From the NCBI RefSeq assembly GCF_009193355.1, contig NZ_WBVT01000024.1:1-50547 (forward strand): DNA of 50,547 nt, in the 5' to 3' direction. Below the pieces are notes generated by a model. That model saw only the letters and a list, made by a program, of their open reading frames with translations. It had not been told where the DNA came from and made no database searches. The DNA is from Bifidobacterium leontopitheci (GTDB taxonomy: Bacteria > Actinomycetota > Actinomycetes > Actinomycetales > Bifidobacteriaceae). The translations under genes and the position numbers were made by a program. This document shows positions 48,338-50,547 of the stretch, piece after piece (within the stretch, counting starts at the first letter, position 1; every line of letters begins with the position of its first letter).

Positions 48338-48477
48338 GCGAACGGACGCAAACCGGCCTTGTTCAGTCCTCTTCCCGTGGCAACGGCTGCCGTCCTAGTC
48401 GCAAACGGACGCAAATCAGCCCAACAGAGGCAGTTTCCGGCCAAAATCGCCAATGTCCTGGTCGCAAACGGACGCAA
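48338..48477. repeat. three direct repeats of GCAAACGGACGCAA at about 62-bp spacing
   Basis: GCGAACGGACGCAAA at 48338, GCAAACGGACGCAAA at 48401 and GCAAACGGACGCAAT at 48463. The second and third copies are also preceded by GTCCT-GGTC or GTCCTAGTC. They follow the two hairpins and end about 58 bp before the peroxiredoxin start. The 48049-48535 gap holds no gene; an open frame there has no coding character. Confidence 0.75.
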
Positions 48478-48535
48478 TCCGACCCCGCAACGGTACTGTG
48501 ATACAACGGAACCAGCAACCGACAGGAGGCTCATC

Positions 48536-49099
48536 ATGGCAACATCACCGCAGAACAACGCAACAGAGACAACATCGGCATCAGCAGCAGCAACACCGGT
48601 AGCAACACCGCGCTTGACCGCCGGCCAGACGGCGCCCGGCTTCTCCCTGCAGGCCGTCAATCCGGACGGCAGCGAGACGACCGTCTCCCTGACCGGGCTG
48701 ACCGCCGCGGGCAAGTCGGTGCTGCTGTACTTCTATCCGGCGGCGATGACGCCCGGCTGCACCACCGAGGCGTGCGACTTCCGCGACAACATCGCACGGC
48801 TGGGCACGCTGGGGTACACGGTGCTCGGCGTCTCCAAGGATCCGCTCGACAAGCTGCAGCGGTTCCGCGAGAAGGAGCACCTCTCGTTCCCGCTGATGAG
48901 CGACCCCGATCTGACCGTGCACCGGGCGTACGGCGCGTACGGCGAGAAGAAACTGTACGGCAAGGTGCATGTGGGCGTCATCCGCTCCACGTTCGCCATC
49001 GACGCGCACGGCGTCATCACGCTCGCCCGCTACAACGTGCGCGCGAAGGGTCATGTCGAGTCGCTGCTGAAGACGCTCGGCAAGGCCGCGGAACGGTAG
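48536..49099 (+). CDS. bcp: thioredoxin-dependent peroxiredoxin (Bcp/PrxQ type)
   Basis: Reduces hydrogen and alkyl peroxides using thioredoxin. It has 187 aa. The peroxidatic Cys C75 lies in PAAMTPGCTTEACDFRD and the resolving Cys C80 five residues later, the PrxQ arrangement; GVSKDPLDKLQRFREKEHLSFPLMSD and RSTFAIDAHGVI follow. An N-terminal Thr/Ala/Ser-rich stretch of about 25 residues precedes the domain. Start: ATG with CAGGAGG about 6 nt upstream; the frame opens far earlier. The repeat tract upstream may regulate it. Confidence 0.92.
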   Translation: MATSPQNNATETTSASAAATPVATPRLTAGQTAPGFSLQAVNPDGSETTVSLTGLTAAGKSVLLYFYPAAMTPGCTTEACDFRDNIARLGTLGYTVLGVSKDPLDKLQRFREKEHLSFPLMSDPDLTVHRAYGAYGEKKLYGKVHVGVIRSTFAIDAHGVITLARYNVRAKGHVESLLKTLGKAAER

Positions 49100-49272
49100 T
49101 CCTGCCGATAGCCGCCGTACGCGGCACCGTGTGCATGGCGCAGACGACTGCAGCACGCCCCTCCGCATGGCCGTGACATAATCCAGCCGACGGCTCCATA
49201 CGGAACGCGGTTGTCCAGCTCGCCGCCGACGGCAAGTCATGTGGCTATGCCATCCGGCGCCCCGGCGATTTC

Positions 49273-49308
49273 GTCCGTTACGCCAACGCATCCGTCAGCG
49301 TAACGGAC
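49273..49308. terminator. hairpin between the peroxiredoxin and the dehydrogenase
   Basis: GTCCGTTACGC (49273-49283) pairs with GCGTAACGGAC (49298-49308) over 11 bp with a 14-nt loop. It lies between convergent genes, so it may serve both; no T run is seen. The 49100-49328 gap holds no gene. Confidence 0.6.
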
Positions 49309-49328
49309 GGAACCATCATCCGGCGTCG

Positions 49329-50297
49329 TCAGCGGCGAACGTTGACGAGCGGCTCGCCGGCGGCGTACCGGCGCACGTTGTCGAGCGCGATGTCGATGAT
49401 TCGGCGTTCCGTGACCGCCAGATGGTTGCCGCCGGCGACGTGCGGGGTGATCAGACAGTGCGGCTCGTCCCACAGCGGACTGTCGGCGGGCAGCGGCTCG
49501 GGTTCGGTGACGTCGAGGCCGGCACCGTGCAGCTGGTCTTCGGCGAGCGCCCGGGCGAGCGCGATCAAGTCGACGGCGGTGCCACGGCCTGCGTTGATGA
49601 GGACGGCAGTGGATTTGAGTAGGGTGAGCCGGCGTCCGTCGATGAGATGGTAGGTGTCGGCGGAGGCGGGTACGGCGAGCGCGATGACGTCGGCTTGGGG
49701 CAGCAGCGCGTCGAGCTCGTCGAAGCCGTGAATCTCGTCGAAGCCGGCGGCCGGCTTGGTCGGATCGCGACGTACGCCGACCGTGTGCGAGCCGACGGAC
49801 CGGCATAGCGTGGCGAAGTGCGAGCCGATGTCGCCGGTGCCGATGACCAGCACCGTGGCACCGTCCGGCGTGAGCGCGGGGCCGAGGTCGTGCCAACGGT
49901 GTTCGCTTTGCTGTCGTGCGTAGGTGGGCAGGTTCTTCATCAGCGACCACATCATCGCGAACATGTGCTCGGATACGGTCTGGCCGTAAGCGCCGGTGGC
50001 GTTGGTGACGTGGGTGTCTTCGGGTAGTACGCCGGGTGCGAGGTACGGGTCGACGCCGGCGCTCCACGTCTGCAGCCAATCGAGGTTCGGGTATTGTGCG
50101 CAGTCGGCGGGTGGGATGTTGCCGATGACCGCGGTCGCCTGCGACTTGAGGTCGTCCGGCACGACCGCCTTCCAGCCCATCATGCCGCGCTGGCGCGGCT
50201 CCCCCACGAATTCCTGCGGCGTATCGCCTGCGGCTTCGGCGAACGCACGACGCTCGTCATCGGTCAGCGGCAGGCAGTTGATGATCAGTTTGCTCAC
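49329..50297 (-). CDS. D-isomer-specific 2-hydroxyacid dehydrogenase family protein
   Basis: A 322-aa NAD-dependent oxidoreductase. NAD motif VLVIGTGDIGSHFA; catalytic Arg in INAGRGTAVD; Glu in DVTEPEPLPADSPLW; catalytic His in ITPHVAGG. It could be a D-lactate or hydroxypyruvate-type dehydrogenase; the substrate is not evident. The frame allows an ATG at 50306, but TATAAT spans its first two bases (50310-50305). The GTG at 50297 lies exactly 7 nt after that perfect -10, so I prefer a leaderless GTG start; 50306 is the alternative. Confidence 0.9.
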   Translation of the reverse strand: MSKLIINCLPLTDDERRAFAEAAGDTPQEFVGEPRQRGMMGWKAVVPDDLKSQATAVIGNIPPADCAQYPNLDWLQTWSAGVDPYLAPGVLPEDTHVTNATGAYGQTVSEHMFAMMWSLMKNLPTYARQQSEHRWHDLGPALTPDGATVLVIGTGDIGSHFATLCRSVGSHTVGVRRDPTKPAAGFDEIHGFDELDALLPQADVIALAVPASADTYHLIDGRRLTLLKSTAVLINAGRGTAVDLIALARALAEDQLHGAGLDVTEPEPLPADSPLWDEPHCLITPHVAGGNHLAVTERRIIDIALDNVRRYAAGEPLVNVRR

Positions 50298-50304
50298 GCC
50301 ACTC

Positions 50305-50310
50305 ATTATA
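50305..50310 (-). promoter_or_regulatory. -10 box TATAAT for the 2-hydroxyacid dehydrogenase (leaderless candidate)
   Basis: Perfect consensus TATAAT, 7 nt upstream of the GTG at 50297. No -35 consensus is visible. Confidence 0.6.
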
Positions 50311-50320
50311 GGTTTTTCAT

Positions 50321-50418
50321 GACGGACCGTACTCGTGGCGGACCGTTCGGGTACGGTCGGTCATTTTTTCTTGACGGACCGTACTCGGAAGGCTGCGTAC
50401 GGGTACGGTCGGTTGAGT
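50321..50418 (+). terminator. tandem GACCGTAC-type terminator cassettes
   Basis: First hairpin: GGACCGTAC (50324-50332) with GTACGGTCGGTC (50351-50362), then ATTTTTTC. Second: GGACCGTACTC near 50377 with GGTACGGTCGGTT (50402-50414), then GAGTTTTCC. Both resemble 36830-36884, including the CGTACTCG and GGGTACGGTCGGT blocks. I recognise no gene from 50419 to the end. Confidence 0.6.
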
Positions 50419-50547
50419 TTTCCTGACGTTGATAATGGTTATGCCGGTTAATCCGATCGGCGATAATGGGAGTGGCGGCCTGGCGGTGACCCTGATTCTG
50501 ACTGACGGCCTCGGTGATCGTGGCCTGTCCTTGTTCCGATTTGTCCC

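Noticed and set aside
48338..48477. CRISPR-like array
   Set aside because: Only three short repeats (about 15 bp) that differ from each other, spacing about 48 bp between them, no cas genes.
48070..48501. 143-codon frame across the peroxiredoxin upstream region
   Set aside because: Its translation merely follows the hairpins and direct repeats; no ribosome site or codon bias.

Overview
The window looks like chromosomal DNA of a bifidobacterium or a very close actinobacterial relative. Coding sequence is GC-rich with strong third-position G/C, so large false ORFs appear opposite real genes. Two features point the same way: a wall-anchored multidomain GH2 beta-galactosidase with FIVAR repeats, and a fused ThiE-ThiC enzyme. 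The conserved actinobacterial block (DUF3052, YlbL-type protease, DUF2342, UvrD-like helicase, phosphotransferase-like protein, DUF3107) supports this. I cannot name the species. I saw no phage, insertion sequence, CRISPR array, tRNA or rRNA.

Layout. 0.2-6.0 kb: secreted beta-galactosidase (minus strand). 6.3-13.4 kb: thiamine region with a TPP riboswitch, thiM, a thiE-thiC fusion, thiD and a small thiamine-binding protein, interrupted by an opposite-strand AAA+ ATPase. 13.9-20.7 kb: the conserved actinobacterial block. 20.9-25.9 kb: PHP phosphoesterase, VKOR-like protein, the cell-wall precursor enzymes dapF and murI, and a patatin-like protein. 26.1-30.5 kb: two trans-sulfuration PLP enzymes and an NADH oxidase-like flavoprotein. 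31.0-36.7 kb: MacB-like ABC transporter, AEC transporter, MerR regulator and divergent aldo/keto reductase. 37.0-43.3 kb: DnaQ-like exonuclease, citrate synthase, methionine aminopeptidase, DUF308 membrane protein and M13 peptidase. 43.3-50.3 kb: an SSB protein, proS, a large membrane protein, a Bcp-type peroxiredoxin and a 2-hydroxyacid dehydrogenase.

The coding content is mostly housekeeping, and I found no convincing new multi-gene system. The unusual material is intergenic. Several families of structured repeats recur: a two-hairpin element whose second stem changes by paired substitutions between copies; 26-28 bp near-perfect palindromes; GCGTCAC/GTGACGC dyads concentrated between convergent genes; a repeated terminator cassette; and a compound repeat tract upstream of the peroxiredoxin. 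Seven genes lacking a good Shine-Dalgarno sequence carry a TANNNT hexamer exactly 6-7 nt before the start codon, which suggests leaderless transcription and helped decide several starts.
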